From Streptomyces toyocaensis (lineage in GTDB: Bacteria > Actinomycetota > Actinomycetes > Streptomycetales > Streptomycetaceae): a DNA stretch of 64,000 nucleotides. Numbering within the stretch: the stretch's first letter is position 1; every line of letters begins with the position of its first letter. This document shows positions 52,889 to 60,964 of this stretch, in pieces. Location: positions 62,001 through 126,000 of the forward strand of contig NZ_JFCB01000006.1 of the NCBI RefSeq assembly GCF_000725125.1, in the 5' to 3' direction. Below the pieces are notes generated by a model. That model was not told where the DNA came from and made no database searches. It saw nothing but the letters and a program-made list of their open reading frames with translations. Made by a program: the position numbers and the translations under genes.

Positions 52889-53946
52889 GCAATTTTATTG
52901 ATCATGGGGTCCATGACTCGCTCGACAGCGGCTCGCGTCGACTCATCCGAGTCGGGCCACAGGTGACTGTACGTGTCCAGGGTGGTCTTGGCGGAGGAGT
53001 GCCGAAGCCGGTGCTGCACCACCTTCACGTCACTGCCGCCCGCAATCAGCATCGAGGCGTAGAAGTGCCGGAGGTCGTGGAAGCGGAAACCGTCGGGCAG
53101 GCCGGCGACTTGCTTCCTGATCCGGCGCATGTGTCGCTCGACCTTCCACGGCCCCAGCTGGGCGCCGTCGTCGTCCGGCACCACCCATCCGTCGTCGCGG
53201 CCGTCGAGCAGCCGCTTCAGCTCGGCCACGAACGCATCGGGGATCGGCACCGCGGTCATGCTCATCTCTGTCTTCAGCGGCTCCGCCGGGTACTGCACCG
53301 CGGGCAGGATGACCCGTGCGTCGAGGTCGACGTCGCCGACCCGCAGGCCGCACACCTCCGCGACGCGCAGGCCGGCGAACGCCCCGAGCAGTAGCGCGGG
53401 CCGGTACTTCGGTTCGGCTGCTTCGTACAGCGCCCAGAACTGCGCCTCCGTCGCCACGTAGGCCCGCTGTTTCCCCGCCCCGGGCGTCGTGCGCCGACTG
53501 CACGGGTTGCTGGCGAGCTTGCGGGCTCCCACCGCATCGGTGAGGATCTGCGACAGGCGTGCGTGGAGCGCGAACCGGTAGGACTGTGACAGGCCTTCCC
53601 GCTTCAGCGCTGCCATCCAGCGCTTCACGGCCATCTCGTCGACCGCCAGCATCGGCAGCGGCCCGAACTCCTTACGGATCCGGGCTACGTGGACACGGGC
53701 CTGCCGTTCCGTCGACTCCCGGTGCGCGTAGCTCTCCAGCCAGGCATCGCACCACTGGTCAACCGTCATCTTCTGGCTCTTCGGGTCGACATAGCTCCCG
53801 GTGACCAGCGCGGCCGTCACCTCGTCGAGCCACCGCTCAGCGTCGACCTTCCGCGAGAAGTGCTTCGCGTGCTCCTTGCCAGCCAGGTCTCGATACCGGG
53901 CTCGCCACTTACCGTTCGGGCGCTTGGCGACGTTCTTACTCGCCAT
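52864..53946 (-). CDS. int: Tyrosine site-specific integrase
   Basis: Integrates and excises the element. 360 residues. The N-terminal arm-binding domain begins MASKNVAKRPNGKWRARYRD, then a SAM-like core-binding domain (about 60-145). The catalytic residues are all visible: Arg194 (FAGLRVAEVCGL), His290 and Arg293 (HDLRHFYAS), His316 (RHSSAKTTLD) and nucleophile Tyr326 (DTYSHLWP). ATG 53946 lies inside the XRE gene end (11-bp overlap), so int is translationally linked to the repressor. It points toward glnA, as integrases beside their att site do. Confidence 0.96.
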   Translation of the reverse strand: MASKNVAKRPNGKWRARYRDLAGKEHAKHFSRKVDAERWLDEVTAALVTGSYVDPKSQKMTVDQWCDAWLESYAHRESTERQARVHVARIRKEFGPLPMLAVDEMAVKRWMAALKREGLSQSYRFALHARLSQILTDAVGARKLASNPCSRRTTPGAGKQRAYVATEAQFWALYEAAEPKYRPALLLGAFAGLRVAEVCGLRVGDVDLDARVILPAVQYPAEPLKTEMSMTAVPIPDAFVAELKRLLDGRDDGWVVPDDDGAQLGPWKVERHMRRIRKQVAGLPDGFRFHDLRHFYASMLIAGGSDVKVVQHRLRHSSAKTTLDTYSHLWPDSDESTRAAVERVMDPMINKIADPLRTEE

Positions 53947-54436
53947 CAGCCTCGCGCGCCTTCCGTTCCTCCGCCGTCGCGACCGCCCGCCGGTACTCTG
54001 CCCGCCTCTCCTCCAGTTCCGTGGTGATACGCGCTTCCTCAGCCCGGGCCTTGTCGAGCGCCCGTTCGTATTCGTCGACCCGCTGTCGAGCGACAGCAGC
54101 GGCAGCAGCCATATCAGCCACGAGGGCAGCGGCGTTGGCCACGTCGACATCGTCAATCGGCACTGTGAGCAGGTCAGCGATCTGCAGCCCGAAGGCACGC
54201 GCCAGGCCCAGCATCTCGTTCACACGGATGGGGCGATCTGCGCCCTCAGTCTTGGCCACCGTGGTCTGCCGCCAGGAATACCCCTGGTCAGTCATGCGGG
54301 TGGCTAGCTCTTGTTGCGACCATCCGCGCGCCATGCGCAGGGCTTTGACCCTCCTGCCGACGACATGCTCCAGAGAGCCGAGAGCATCCCAGGCAGAGCG
54401 CGGATCGTCTTCCGTTGACTGCGTTTGATCCTTCAC
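53936..54436 (-). CDS. XRE-family repressor
   Basis: 166 residues. The helix-turn-helix is VVGRRVKALRMARGWSQQELATRMTDQGYSWRQTTVAKTEGADRPIRVNEMLGLARAFGLQIADLL (about 26-90). A long coiled coil follows (VARQRVDEYERALDKARAEEARITTELEERRAEYRRAVATAEE), which suggests dimerisation. GTG 54436; -10 TACCGT (54450-54445 reversed) lies 8 bp upstream, so the RNA may be leaderless. It is transcribed with int and divergent from xis, the usual layout of an element-maintenance switch. Confidence 0.9.
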   Translation of the reverse strand: MKDQTQSTEDDPRSAWDALGSLEHVVGRRVKALRMARGWSQQELATRMTDQGYSWRQTTVAKTEGADRPIRVNEMLGLARAFGLQIADLLTVPIDDVDVANAAALVADMAAAAAVARQRVDEYERALDKARAEEARITTELEERRAEYRRAVATAEERKAREADGE

Positions 54437-54444
54437 AGGGATAG

Positions 54445-54517
54445 ACGGTAGTGCTTGCTGGGGTTGACCACAACCAATGCGGTGCTGTAGTCCTTACGGG
54501 GATAGCGCTCAATCCCC
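54445..54517. promoter_or_regulatory. Divergent switch region between repressor and xis
   Basis: For the repressor strand, -35 TTGTGG (54473-54468) and -10 TACCGT (54450-54445) are 17 bp apart. For xis, -35 TTGACC (54464-54469) and -10 TAGTCC (54488-54493) are 18 bp apart. The palindrome GGTTG-ACCA-CAACC (54462-54475) lies over both -35 boxes. GGGGAT/ATCCCC (54498-54503 and 54512-54517) flank the xis leader, and GGGATAG occurs at 54438 and 54499. Confidence 0.6.
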
Positions 54518-54529
54518 ACGGAGGATCAA

Positions 54530-54748
54530 GTGAAGCGCAGTCCGATTGCGCCCGCGGCTGCGGGAACACCTCAGTACCTCACCACCGCCGAAGTCGCCGA
54601 GCGGTACCGCACGGCACCGAGCACCATCCGCTATTGGAAGCACATCGGGTACATCCCCGGCTCCGTGAAGCGAGGCCGGCGAACCCTCTACTCCGCTGCC
54701 GTGCTCGACGCATGGGACGCGGAGCAGACCGGGGGCGCCGCAGCATGA
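54530..54748 (+). CDS. xis: Excisionase-like helix-turn-helix protein
   Basis: 72 residues with a MerR/AlpA-type HTH_17 domain: YLTTAEVAERYRTAPSTIRYWKHIGYIPGSVKRGRRTLYSAAVLDAWDAEQ. Such proteins act as recombination directionality factors in these elements. The GTG start follows GGAGGATCAA. It overlaps the Prim-Pol start as ATGA, so replication and excision functions are co-expressed. Confidence 0.85.
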   Translation: MKRSPIAPAAAGTPQYLTTAEVAERYRTAPSTIRYWKHIGYIPGSVKRGRRTLYSAAVLDAWDAEQTGGAAA

Positions 54749-55743
54749 GCGACAAGAAGAACGCCCCCGCGGCAACGGGGGCGCAGAACGACCGGCAGAG
54801 CGGCGGGTCTCCCGCCACCGTAGCGCACAACCTGAGGGCGGTGCAGGAGCCCATGACGGCCGACTGGCACCGCGCCCTCGACAACGCCCTGCAAGCCGCC
54901 CAGCTCCACGGCTTCCACGTCATTCCGCTGACCGTGCGGAAGCTGCCCGCCATCCGCTCCCCCCACGACAAGGGGCACGGCTGCAAGGGCGAGTGCGGCC
55001 AGCTGGGGCACGGCATCCATGACGCCTCCAGCGACCCGGCCCGCATCCGTGCCATGTTCGAGACGGCACGCCACGCGACCGGCTACGGCATCGCCTGCGG
55101 CCGGCCGCCCCACCACCTGATCGGCCTCGACCTTGACCGGAAGAACGGCGTCAACGGGGTGTGGGAACTGCGGAAGCTGGCCGCGCAGCACGAAATCAGC
55201 GTGCCGCGGACCGTCATCATCAGCACGCCGACCGGCGGGTTCCACGCCTGGTGGACCGGCCCGGCCGACGTGAAGGTCCCCAACCGGGCCGGACACCTGG
55301 GGCCCGGCATCGACGTGCGCGGCTCGGGCGGATACCTGGTCGGCCCCGGCTCGCGCAGCGTCCGCGGCCTGTACGCCCTCGCCTCACCCGACGACGAGGT
55401 CGCCGTGCGCCCGGTGCCCACCAAGCTGCTGCAGCTCATGACGGCCGGGAAGGACCGGCCGGCCCGCCCGCCGATGACCGACGCCAAGCTGCACAGGACC
55501 GACGGCGGCCGACTCCTCGTCGGCCTGGTGCAGTTCGTTCTCAGCTCCGCGCAGGGGCAGCGAAACGACCGGCTGTTCTGGGCGTCGTGCAAGGCGTTCG
55601 AGCACGCGTCGGCCGGACGCCTCGACGCCGATGCCGCTGCAGCGGCACTCATGCGGGCCGCCGCCGTGGTGGGCCTGCCCGACAGCGAAGCCGCCGCGAC
55701 CATCGGGTCCGCCCGCGGTGAAGTCCTGGGAGCCGCGAAGTGA
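54745..55743 (+). CDS. Bifunctional DNA primase/polymerase (Prim-Pol)
   Basis: 332 residues, archaeo-eukaryotic primase-type. The catalytic core is visible: VIPLTVRKLPAIRSPHDKGH (N-terminal basic motif), the metal pair in LIGLDLDRKNG (Asp129, Asp131) and STPTGGFHAWWTG (160-172, nucleotide-binding His167). LGPGIDVRGSGGYLVGPGS is the third motif. The C-terminal ~70 residues are helical (DRLFWASCKAFEHASAG). This is the RepPP-type replication protein of actinomycete elements. ATG 54745 overlaps xis, and its end overlaps the ATPase gene. Confidence 0.92.
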   Translation: MSDKKNAPAATGAQNDRQSGGSPATVAHNLRAVQEPMTADWHRALDNALQAAQLHGFHVIPLTVRKLPAIRSPHDKGHGCKGECGQLGHGIHDASSDPARIRAMFETARHATGYGIACGRPPHHLIGLDLDRKNGVNGVWELRKLAAQHEISVPRTVIISTPTGGFHAWWTGPADVKVPNRAGHLGPGIDVRGSGGYLVGPGSRSVRGLYALASPDDEVAVRPVPTKLLQLMTAGKDRPARPPMTDAKLHRTDGGRLLVGLVQFVLSSAQGQRNDRLFWASCKAFEHASAGRLDADAAAAALMRAAAVVGLPDSEAAATIGSARGEVLGAAK

Positions 55744-57563
55744 CCGACAGCAAGAGCCTTGCCCGCGAGATCGTCGAGAGCACGGGCACCGAGGTGGAGA
55801 AGGGGCGCGGCCCGTCGCAGGCGTCCCAGCTCGTCGCCCTCGCCCGCGAGCGCTACGACCTGTTCATGTCGGAGGACGGCCGCCCCTACGGGGTGAAGGC
55901 CGACGGCGCGAACATCGCGCTGCCGCTGCGGGGGAAGGCCGGCCTGCGCTCGCAGCTGGCGCGCATCTTCACCGACGAGCACGGCGGTTCGGTGCCCTCT
56001 CAGTCGGCACTCGCCGACGCGATGACCGTGCTGGAGGGCGTCGCCCAGGACGCCGACCCGCGCGTCCCCCACGTCCGCATCGGACGCCACGGCGACGGCA
56101 TCGTCGTCGACCTGGGCGACGCGGACGGACGGTGCGTCATCATCCGCCCCGACGGGTGGGAGCGGGCCGCGCGCTCCCCCGTCCTGTTCCGCCGCTCGGG
56201 CGCCATGAAGCCGCTGCCCGCCCCGGTCCGCGACGGCGACGGCCTGGCCAGACTGCAGGCGTTGCTCAACACCGACGAGGAGGGTTTCCGGCTCCTCGTC
56301 GCGTGGCTCGTCGCCGCGTTCATCCCCGACCTGCCGCACCCGATCCTCACGTTCCGCGGGGAGCAGGGCACCGGCAAGTCGTACTCCGCGAAGATGGTCA
56401 TCGGCATCGTCGACCCGTCCGGCGCACCGAAACGGACCGCGCCCCGGGACATCAAGTCGTGGGCGACGCAGGCCTTCAACTCCTGGGCGCTGTGCCTGGA
56501 CAACGTCTCTGTCATCGCCGACTGGCTGTCCGACGCCCTGTGCCGCGCGGTCACCGGTGACGGCATCGTCGACCGCGCGCTCTACACCGACGACGACGTC
56601 GTCGTGCTGGAGTTCCGCCGCGTCCTGGCGATGACAACCATCGACGCCGGGGCGCTCGCGGGGGACCTTGCCGAGCGGCTGCTGACCATCGAGCTGCACA
56701 CGATCCCGGACCGCCGGCGCCGCGAGGAAGCCGACTTGGATGCGGCCTACGCCGACGCGCACGCGTCGATCCTGGCGTCCCTGTTCGATCTGCTCGCCGA
56801 CGTGCTGGCCATCCTGCCCGACGTGCAGCTGGAGGAGCGCCCGCGCATGGCGGACTTTGCGCGGGTCCTGGCCGCGGTCGACAAGGTGAACGGCTGGCAC
56901 ACCCTCGACAGCTACAAGGCCACGGCACGCGACGCCGTGGCCGACGTCCTCGACGGCGAGCCGTTCGCCCAGGCCGTCGTCGCGCTCGTCGACCGTGCCG
57001 GCGCCGACGGCCTCACCCTCACCGCCTCCGAACTGCTGGAGCGGGTCCCCACCCCGGACCGGCTCCCGAAGAAGTGGCCGAAGGACCCCACCCGCGCCGG
57101 CGGACAGCTCAAGCGGCTCGCCCCTGCACTGCGGACCATCGGCATCGAGGTCGACGACAGCAAGCGCGGGCCCAAGCCGAAGAAGCAGCGCCTGTACACG
57201 CTGACCGCATCAACAGAGAGAAGGTACGAAACAGCGTCCCCAGCGTCCCCCCACACCCCAGAAACCAGCGCTGACCTGCACGAACAGGGGGGACGCTACG
57301 AGGGGGACGCTAGCGTCCCCCCTCCCCCCAAGGGGGACGCTGGGAACGCTGAGGGGAACGCTGCGCTTTTCGTAGCGTCCCCCCACAGCACCGCCCTTGA
57401 CCTGGGAGAACCCGCGAGGGGGGACGCTGGGACGCTGGGGGACGCTGAAATGCACCCTCTCTCTGGTGACCCTCACCCCAAGACGCCGTGCGCGCGCTGT
57501 TCCCGCCCTCAGTGGAACGCCCTGGGCTCCCCCCTCTGTCTCGACTGCCGCGACGCGGCGTAG
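55740..57563 (+). CDS. P-loop replication ATPase/helicase with C-terminal zinc finger
   Basis: 607 residues. An N-terminal domain (1-165) precedes the ATPase domain, with Walker A GEQGTGKS (207-214) and a nearby ALCLDNVSV that fits a Walker B strand. Residues ~330-480 are helical, including a winged-helix-like GADGLTLTASELLERVPTP. A disordered Gly/Asp/Ala/Pro linker (~499-569) is encoded by a dense array of AGCGTCCCCC repeats. The C-terminus has four Cys (584, 587, 600, 603) as CARC...CLDC, a zinc ribbon. The stop-start overlap with Prim-Pol (4 bp) shows they work as a pair in element replication. It most resembles phage and plasmid replicative helicases, though no exact family is certain. 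Confidence 0.82.
   Translation: MTDSKSLAREIVESTGTEVEKGRGPSQASQLVALARERYDLFMSEDGRPYGVKADGANIALPLRGKAGLRSQLARIFTDEHGGSVPSQSALADAMTVLEGVAQDADPRVPHVRIGRHGDGIVVDLGDADGRCVIIRPDGWERAARSPVLFRRSGAMKPLPAPVRDGDGLARLQALLNTDEEGFRLLVAWLVAAFIPDLPHPILTFRGEQGTGKSYSAKMVIGIVDPSGAPKRTAPRDIKSWATQAFNSWALCLDNVSVIADWLSDALCRAVTGDGIVDRALYTDDDVVVLEFRRVLAMTTIDAGALAGDLAERLLTIELHTIPDRRRREEADLDAAYADAHASILASLFDLLADVLAILPDVQLEERPRMADFARVLAAVDKVNGWHTLDSYKATARDAVADVLDGEPFAQAVVALVDRAGADGLTLTASELLERVPTPDRLPKKWPKDPTRAGGQLKRLAPALRTIGIEVDDSKRGPKPKKQRLYTLTASTERRYETASPASPHTPETSADLHEQGGRYEGDASVPPPPKGDAGNAEGNAALFVASPHSTALDLGEPARGDAGTLGDAEMHPLSGDPHPKTPCARCSRPQWNALGSPLCLDCRDAA
57233..57446. repeat. Iteron-like array of the AGCGTCCCCC motif
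   Basis: Twelve copies of AGCGTCCCCC or its complement GGGGGACGCT (some shortened or with A for G) lie in 214 bp, at 57233, 57242, 57287, 57302, 57312, 57332, 57342, 57353, 57374, 57418, 57429 and 57437. The pair at 57302-57321 forms a perfect 20-bp palindrome. They run in both orientations inside the ATPase reading frame. Such arrays in replication genes are typical of Rep-binding sites of plasmid origins. Confidence 0.75.
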
Positions 57564-57571
57564 GAGAAGCC

Positions 57572-57874
57572 ATGACCAGACCCGACCCCCAGAGCAGCGC
57601 CCGCCCCGACCCGCGGGCGGTGCGGCAGGTGTCCGCGCTCGTCACCGCCTGGGTCGACGCGGCCCCCCGGCAACGGGAGGACGACCCCGCGGTGCTCGCC
57701 ACCCTCGACGACGCCCTCGACAACGCGGTGCGCTGCCTGCCGATCCTCGCTGACCTGGTGAACACGCTGCTGTGCGACCTCTCCGACGTCTACGGGGTGC
57801 CCGCTTCCGCCCTGTGGCAGCGGCGGGCGCTCGCCGCTGCCGCCCTCTACGACGAAGGAGGCCCCCGTGGCTGA
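57572..57874 (+). CDS. Small hypothetical protein before the tape measure gene
   Basis: 100 residues, ATG 57572 preceded by TAGGAG. It is acidic and mostly helical (RAVRQVSALVTAWVDAAPRQREDDPAVLATLDDALDNAVRCLPILADLVNTLLCDLSDVYG) with a C-terminal ALAAAALYDEGG. It overlaps the tape measure start by 8 bp. In siphophages tail-assembly chaperones sit here, but the sequence is not obviously one. Unknown function. Confidence 0.55.
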   Translation: MTRPDPQSSARPDPRAVRQVSALVTAWVDAAPRQREDDPAVLATLDDALDNAVRCLPILADLVNTLLCDLSDVYGVPASALWQRRALAAAALYDEGGPRG

Positions 57875-60644
57875 GCGCCTCACCTTCACCCTGGCCGGCC
57901 GCGACGAACTGAGCCGGGTACTGGACGGCACCGCCGACTCGGCGGACCGGCTCCGGCTCCGGCTCGCCGGCGTCACGGCCGACGCGGACGGGAACCTGCG
58001 CGACCTCCAGGGGCGCTTCCTCACCCTGGCTGACGCGCAGCGTCTGGTCGACGACTCCTCTGGCCAGGTTCGGCGCAGCATGGCGGACCTGTCGGACGCG
58101 TCCAGCAAGCTCGGCGACTCCCTCAAGGCCAACCTGATCAGCCTGCTGCCTGCGGCGATCCCGGCCGCCGCCGGGCTGGCGTCGTCGGCAGGCGTCCTCG
58201 CCGGGCAGCTCGGCGCCGTCGGCGTCGCGGCCGGTGCCTACGCGCTCGCCCTGGGCCCGCAGGTAGCCGCCATCGGTGAAGCGCTCGAAGCACAGGAGAA
58301 GTACGAGGACGCCGTAGCGGAGTCCGGCGCCACGTCGCAGGAAGCCATCAAGGCGCAGGTCGCCTACCAGCGCCAGCTGGAGAAGATGCCCCCGGCGACG
58401 CGGGAGGCCGCGGTCGCCGTCGGCATCCTGAAGGACAACTTCAAGGAGTGGTCCGACAGTCTCAGCGACGACGTGATGGGCCCGTTCACCAAGGGCGTCG
58501 CCGTCGCCAACGCGCTCCTCCCGAAGACGACCGGTCTGGTGAAGGGCGCGTCCGGCCAGTTCGACCGGCTCATCACCCTCGTCGGCGGCGCCATCAGCAC
58601 GCCCGGCTTCGACGCGCTGAACAAGCGGTTCACCACGTTCGCCAACGACACGATGCGTGGCGCGGTCGACAACCTCACCGTGTTCCTGTCCAAGCTGGAG
58701 TCCGGCGAATACAGCGGTGGTGCCCTGCGCCAGTGGTGGGACTACGCGCAGCAGGCGGGCCCCCTCGTCGGGGACACGCTGGAGAACGTCGCCGACGCGC
58801 TCCTCAACGTCCTCGAAGCCGGGTCCGGCGTCGGCGTCGGCATGCTCGAGGTCATCAACGCCCTGTCCGGCATCGTGTCCGCGGTGCCACCTGAGGCCAT
58901 CGCCGTGCTGCTGCAGCTGGCCATCGCCGTCAAGGCCGTGAAGCTCGCCGCGGCCGGCGGCGCCGCGATCAGCGCCGGGCTGGCGGCTCTCGGTGTGCAG
59001 ATCGGCGCCATGCGCGCCGCAGCGACCGGGGCACCCGGCCCTCTCCTCGCCACCACCGCCGCTATCGGCGCGCTGTCCAAGGGCGCCAAGGTCGCCCTGG
59101 CCGGTACTGGCATCGGCCTTCTCGTCATCGCCCTGGCGGAACTGTCGCAGGCCGGGGAACCTGCCGCCCTGGACGTCGACAAGCTCACCACGTCGCTGGG
59201 GGAACTGGGGCGGACCGGCAAGGCGACCGGGTACGTGGCAGAGCAGTTCGGGAAGGACTTCGGGAAGCTGCGCGAGCAGCTGCAGAAGGTCATCGACCCG
59301 AGCGTGGCCGACAGCATCGACAACTGGGGTGCGTCCGTCACGGGCGGGTTCCTCGACGCCAGCGACTCCATGGAGGAGTTCACCCAGAGCGTCGACTCGA
59401 TCGACGAGGGCCTGGCGAGTCTGGTGAGCAGTGGCAAGGCCGACCAGGCCGCGGCCGCGCTCACGGCCATGACCAAGGGCATGGACGCCGACGAGGTCGC
59501 CAGGTTCACCGGCGAACTCGACACGTACAAGGAGGCCCTCGCCGCGCAGGCCTTCGAGCAGAAGCTCGCGGCCGAGTCGATGGGGTTGTTCGGAGCCCAG
59601 GCGCTGGCCGTCCAGGAGAAGCTCGACGCGCAGAAGGCCAGCGCTGATGGGCTCGCTCAGTCCATCAACGCCCTGTCGAACGCTGCACTGGTCGCGCGCG
59701 GCGGTATCCGCGGCATGGAGGCCGCGATCGACGAGGCCGACGAGGCGTTCAAGAAGAACGGCCGCACGCTGGACGAGAACACCGAGAAGGGCCGCGCGAA
59801 CAACGCGGCACTGGACCAGCTGGCGGCGGCCACGATCCAGGCCGCTGAGGGCGCCCTTGCGAACGGCGCGTCGTGGGAGACCGTCAACGGGATCTATGCG
59901 CGGGGCCGTGAGCAGCTGATCGCGAACGCGATGCAGATGGGCAAGACCCGGGGCGAGGCCAAGGCCCTCGCTGACCAGATCCTCAAGACCCCCAACAAGA
60001 CGGCCAAGCTCAAGGGCGACATGCAGGACCTGCAGCGGAAGCTGGACGACGCGAAGGCCAAGCTGAAGCGGGTGCCCGACTCCAATAAGGCGAAGGTCCG
60101 CGCTGACATCAGCCAGCTGGAACGGCAGATCGCAGCGGCGCGCCGTCAGCTCAACGGCCTGGACGGGAAGACGGCCACCACCTACATCGTCAGCCACTAC
60201 AAGATTCAGGGCGCGACCGGCGAGGCCCGGAACCTGAAGAAGCTCCGGCCAGGGTCGCGCGCGCAAGGCGGGCCCGTCCGCGGCTACGCGGACGGCGGCT
60301 CAGTCTCTAGATTCCCGGATGGCGGCCTGCTGGTGGGCCCGGGCACCAGCATGTCCGACTCGATCCCCGTGCTCGCGTCGGCAGGCGAGTACATCGTCAA
60401 GGCCGCGAGCGTGGCCCGGTACGGGCTCAAGTTCATGGACGCCCTCAACGCCGGCGCACTGCCGGTCGGCCGGTCCGCCAGTCCCGGCATGCCGGCTGCT
60501 CCGCCCAGCAGCAGCACGAGCAGCCACCCCGGCGTCACGAACAACTACACGTTCAACGCCCGGAAGTCCGTCATCGACGTCGACGACATGCGCCTCTTCG
60601 TGCGGCAGGAAGAGGCACGGCAACGCGTCGGCCGGCCCGCATGA
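57867..60644 (+). CDS. Phage tail tape measure protein (orphan)
   Basis: 925 residues. The N-terminus (1-90) has no signal. Hydrophobic stretches occur at about 90-130 and 300-370 (VLLQLAIAVKAVKLAAAGGAAISAGLAALG). Long coiled-coil helices follow (LDQLAAATIQAAEGAL, AKLKGDMQDLQRKLDDAKAKLKRV, ISQLERQIAAARRQL). The C-terminal GGPVRGYADGGSVSRFPDGG then LLVGPGTSMSDSIPVLASAGEYIVKAASV is the glycine-rich tape measure tail seen in siphophages. GTG start with GAAGGAGG. No capsid, portal, tail-tube or terminase gene is next to it in the window, so it is an orphan. ATG of the next gene overlaps its stop. Confidence 0.85.
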   Translation: MAERLTFTLAGRDELSRVLDGTADSADRLRLRLAGVTADADGNLRDLQGRFLTLADAQRLVDDSSGQVRRSMADLSDASSKLGDSLKANLISLLPAAIPAAAGLASSAGVLAGQLGAVGVAAGAYALALGPQVAAIGEALEAQEKYEDAVAESGATSQEAIKAQVAYQRQLEKMPPATREAAVAVGILKDNFKEWSDSLSDDVMGPFTKGVAVANALLPKTTGLVKGASGQFDRLITLVGGAISTPGFDALNKRFTTFANDTMRGAVDNLTVFLSKLESGEYSGGALRQWWDYAQQAGPLVGDTLENVADALLNVLEAGSGVGVGMLEVINALSGIVSAVPPEAIAVLLQLAIAVKAVKLAAAGGAAISAGLAALGVQIGAMRAAATGAPGPLLATTAAIGALSKGAKVALAGTGIGLLVIALAELSQAGEPAALDVDKLTTSLGELGRTGKATGYVAEQFGKDFGKLREQLQKVIDPSVADSIDNWGASVTGGFLDASDSMEEFTQSVDSIDEGLASLVSSGKADQAAAALTAMTKGMDADEVARFTGELDTYKEALAAQAFEQKLAAESMGLFGAQALAVQEKLDAQKASADGLAQSINALSNAALVARGGIRGMEAAIDEADEAFKKNGRTLDENTEKGRANNAALDQLAAATIQAAEGALANGASWETVNGIYARGREQLIANAMQMGKTRGEAKALADQILKTPNKTAKLKGDMQDLQRKLDDAKAKLKRVPDSNKAKVRADISQLERQIAAARRQLNGLDGKTATTYIVSHYKIQGATGEARNLKKLRPGSRAQGGPVRGYADGGSVSRFPDGGLLVGPGTSMSDSIPVLASAGEYIVKAASVARYGLKFMDALNAGALPVGRSASPGMPAAPPSSSTSSHPGVTNNYTFNARKSVIDVDDMRLFVRQEEARQRVGRPA

Positions 60645-60670
60645 CCACCCGCACCCGACAGGAGACCCGC

Positions 60671-60949
60671 ATGCCCACCACACGCGCCACACCCCGCTAC
60701 GCCCCCGGCGCTGTCCTCAGCCTGGTCAGCCTCACCAAGACCTTCGAGGCGTTCGTCCGCACGGAGAAGGGCGGACCTGCCACCTTCTACCCCGTCGAAG
60801 CGTTCGCCACCGTCCTCGACCACTACAACGACCACGACGAGATCGTCAGCCGCCTGGAGCCCGTCATCCGCATCAAGGACAGGCTGCTGACCGTGACCGA
60901 ATGCAAGGCCGTCCACGGCGACGACTGCATCCTCCGCTACAACGCGTGA
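60671..60949 (+). CDS. Hypothetical protein after the tape measure gene
   Basis: 92 residues from ATG 60671, which has AGGAGA upstream; ATG 60641 overlapping the previous stop is an alternative giving 102 residues. Sequence: SLVSLTKTFEAFVRTEKGGPATFYPVEAFATVLDHYNDHDEIVSRLEPVIRIKDRLLTVTECKAVHGDDC. It looks like a small soluble alpha-beta protein with one Cys pair. Unrecognised. Confidence 0.6.
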   Translation: MPTTRATPRYAPGAVLSLVSLTKTFEAFVRTEKGGPATFYPVEAFATVLDHYNDHDEIVSRLEPVIRIKDRLLTVTECKAVHGDDCILRYNA

Positions 60950-60964
60950 CAGGAGAACCAACCC

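Noticed and set aside
57642..60266. 874-codon frame opposite the tape measure gene
   Set aside because: It mirrors a gene with strong protein-like features and a good ribosome site; the antisense product shows no recognisable motif.
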